Shown: positions 62,900 through 64,000 of the stretch, one piece after another | Layout: each line of letters starts with the position of its first letter | Position numbering within the stretch: the stretch's first letter is position 1 | Assembly (NCBI RefSeq): GCF_000764305.2 | Contig: NW_025932041.1 | Span: 511,478 to 575,477 of the forward strand | Direction: 5' to 3' | DNA length: 64,000 nt | Source of the DNA: Hyalella azteca | Lineage: Eukaryota > Arthropoda > Malacostraca > Amphipoda > Hyalellidae | The notes under the pieces: model-generated | The model's input: the letters and a program-made list of their open reading frames with translations, nothing else | Told to the model about the DNA's origin: nothing | The model's database searches: none | Translations under genes and position numbers: made by a program

Positions 62900-64000
62900 G
62901 CCAGTTGACGAGGAATGAAGAATTTATCAAAACATTAGTAGTTGCAACACGTACTGAGAGCTCTTATTTTTCTAGGTCTCTCCCCTTAAGTAAAGTCACT
63001 TCGAACGATTGAATGTTCCGGCAACAAGGGTGTACATGTGACAGTTGTGAGTCAAAATTTGAAAGAACCGTAAACTAAAGAACGTGAAAGAACCGTGAAA
63101 GTCTAAGAAATAAAGTCCAGCTACTTTCATTGTATTCATTGTAGCATACCGGTCTTGGGCAACGTTCTGCTAACGTTGTGCAGAGAGCAACAACAGGTTT
63201 TTGGCTGCACCATCATATCGGCATAGTATTCAATCAATGCTATCGTGAATAATGTTTTCAGCTCGATAGCATTTCAGCTCGATAATATTAGCTTTGTTCT
63301 GTGCAACAGAAAAGCAGATATCTAATCCGATGTTGACCACGCATCCTCCTCCTTCATATCACGGCAAAAATGAACGATGTTTTCGTGGCTATTGTTAACC
63401 GTTCTAAACTGCACAGAGAATTTGGGTATATTGCAGTGGCATAAGTTGCGCTGACAAGATTTATTTCAATCTTAACGTTTTTATCAAGAATTAAATACAT
63501 TGCTGAAAAAACTATTTGTTCTAAAATAATTGATTTATAACAAATACAGTTTTAATATATAATACATAACAAAACATAAGTACAGTCACAATCGCTTTTT
63601 TTCGTAACAATAGAGATTACCTTACAGTGTTGTCTAGTCTCATCATTGCATGCGCGTGGAAGGGAATTAATAAAGTTATTAAATCTGCCTATATGATATT
63701 GAGAGATATTTTATGTATATACTTCGAATAAGTTAGTGCGAAGAGGTAGGCAATTTTAACGAAGTTTAGATACTATATATATGATAAATAATGTTTAGAT
63801 GCTAGATGATATATAGCTAAAATTTTGAGCTAGATGATTTCCAAGTTATTAAAAACAAAGTAAACGATGCTTGAATTTAAAATATAATTGAATTGCATTT
63901 TGAGCAGTTCGCGGCAATTTATCACTTAACAAATCTATCGTAGCCAGATCGCGGGAAAAATTAATCCGAGTGTTAATTAGAATAAATATCTGAATTCTTC
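62900..64000. other. No gene seen
   Basis: AT-rich sequence with no supportable frame, RNA gene or element. Confidence 0.35.

Noticed and set aside
62607..63012. Frames rich in Cys-Gly-Val-Trp or Arg-His-Pro
   Set aside because: Products of a 14-bp array. Each frame reads the same repeat.

Overview
The window is animal nuclear DNA, most likely from an arthropod. The evidence is AT-rich, repeat-laden sequence, short coding exons with GT/AG borders separated by introns of hundreds to thousands of bases, CR1-like and I-like LINE retrotransposons, MITEs and many minisatellites. I cannot name the species. The assembly is short-read: it has a 289-base N run, three single-N joins and two embedded Nextera transposase adapter sequences.

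Two host genes are well supported. (1) On the minus strand, exons at 20593-20531, 19714-19537, 18344-18200, 17266-17015, 16133-16032 and 14151-11439 chain with matching intron phases. They encode a membrane protein of the ENTREP (FAM189) type: hydrophobic segments, a basic juxtamembrane stretch, a PPPPY motif and a long low-complexity tail ending in the family's short C-terminal motif. A possible further exon lies at 22184-21788. The first exons are not identified. (2) On the plus strand, exons at 48232-48346, 50468-50572, 51188-51640, 52262-52438, 52973-53213, 56524-56624 and 57582-57704 also chain in phase. They encode a Golgi-type glycosyltransferase of family GT92 (DUF23), with a signal-anchor, a DID metal-binding motif and a stop codon. 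Its start codon lies upstream and was not found.

Layout. 1-5 kb: LINE fragments, a 155-190 bp satellite and a MITE. 5-11 kb: sparse sequence with MITEs and an 82-bp array. 11.4-22.2 kb: the ENTREP-like gene. 22-34 kb: arrays, unassigned exon-like islands and no convincing gene. 33-42 kb: minisatellites, including a 26-bp array that begins at an adapter artefact. 42-48 kb: MITEs and a 444-bp foldback element with a perfect 8-bp target duplication. 48.2-57.7 kb: the GT92 gene, whose fifth intron holds a decayed LINE with a second LINE nested in it. 57.7-64 kb: arrays, a LINE tail and two MITEs.

The most unusual pattern is in the ENTREP-like gene. Almost every exon edge is covered by a local tandem duplication, so extra copies of genuine splice donors or acceptors lie nearby in the introns. 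The GT92 gene shows related behaviour: a copied donor region, a decayed copy of exon 5, a 17-residue repeat array directly behind the first donor and a 22-bp array that begins at the stop codon. No previously undescribed multi-gene system was recognised.
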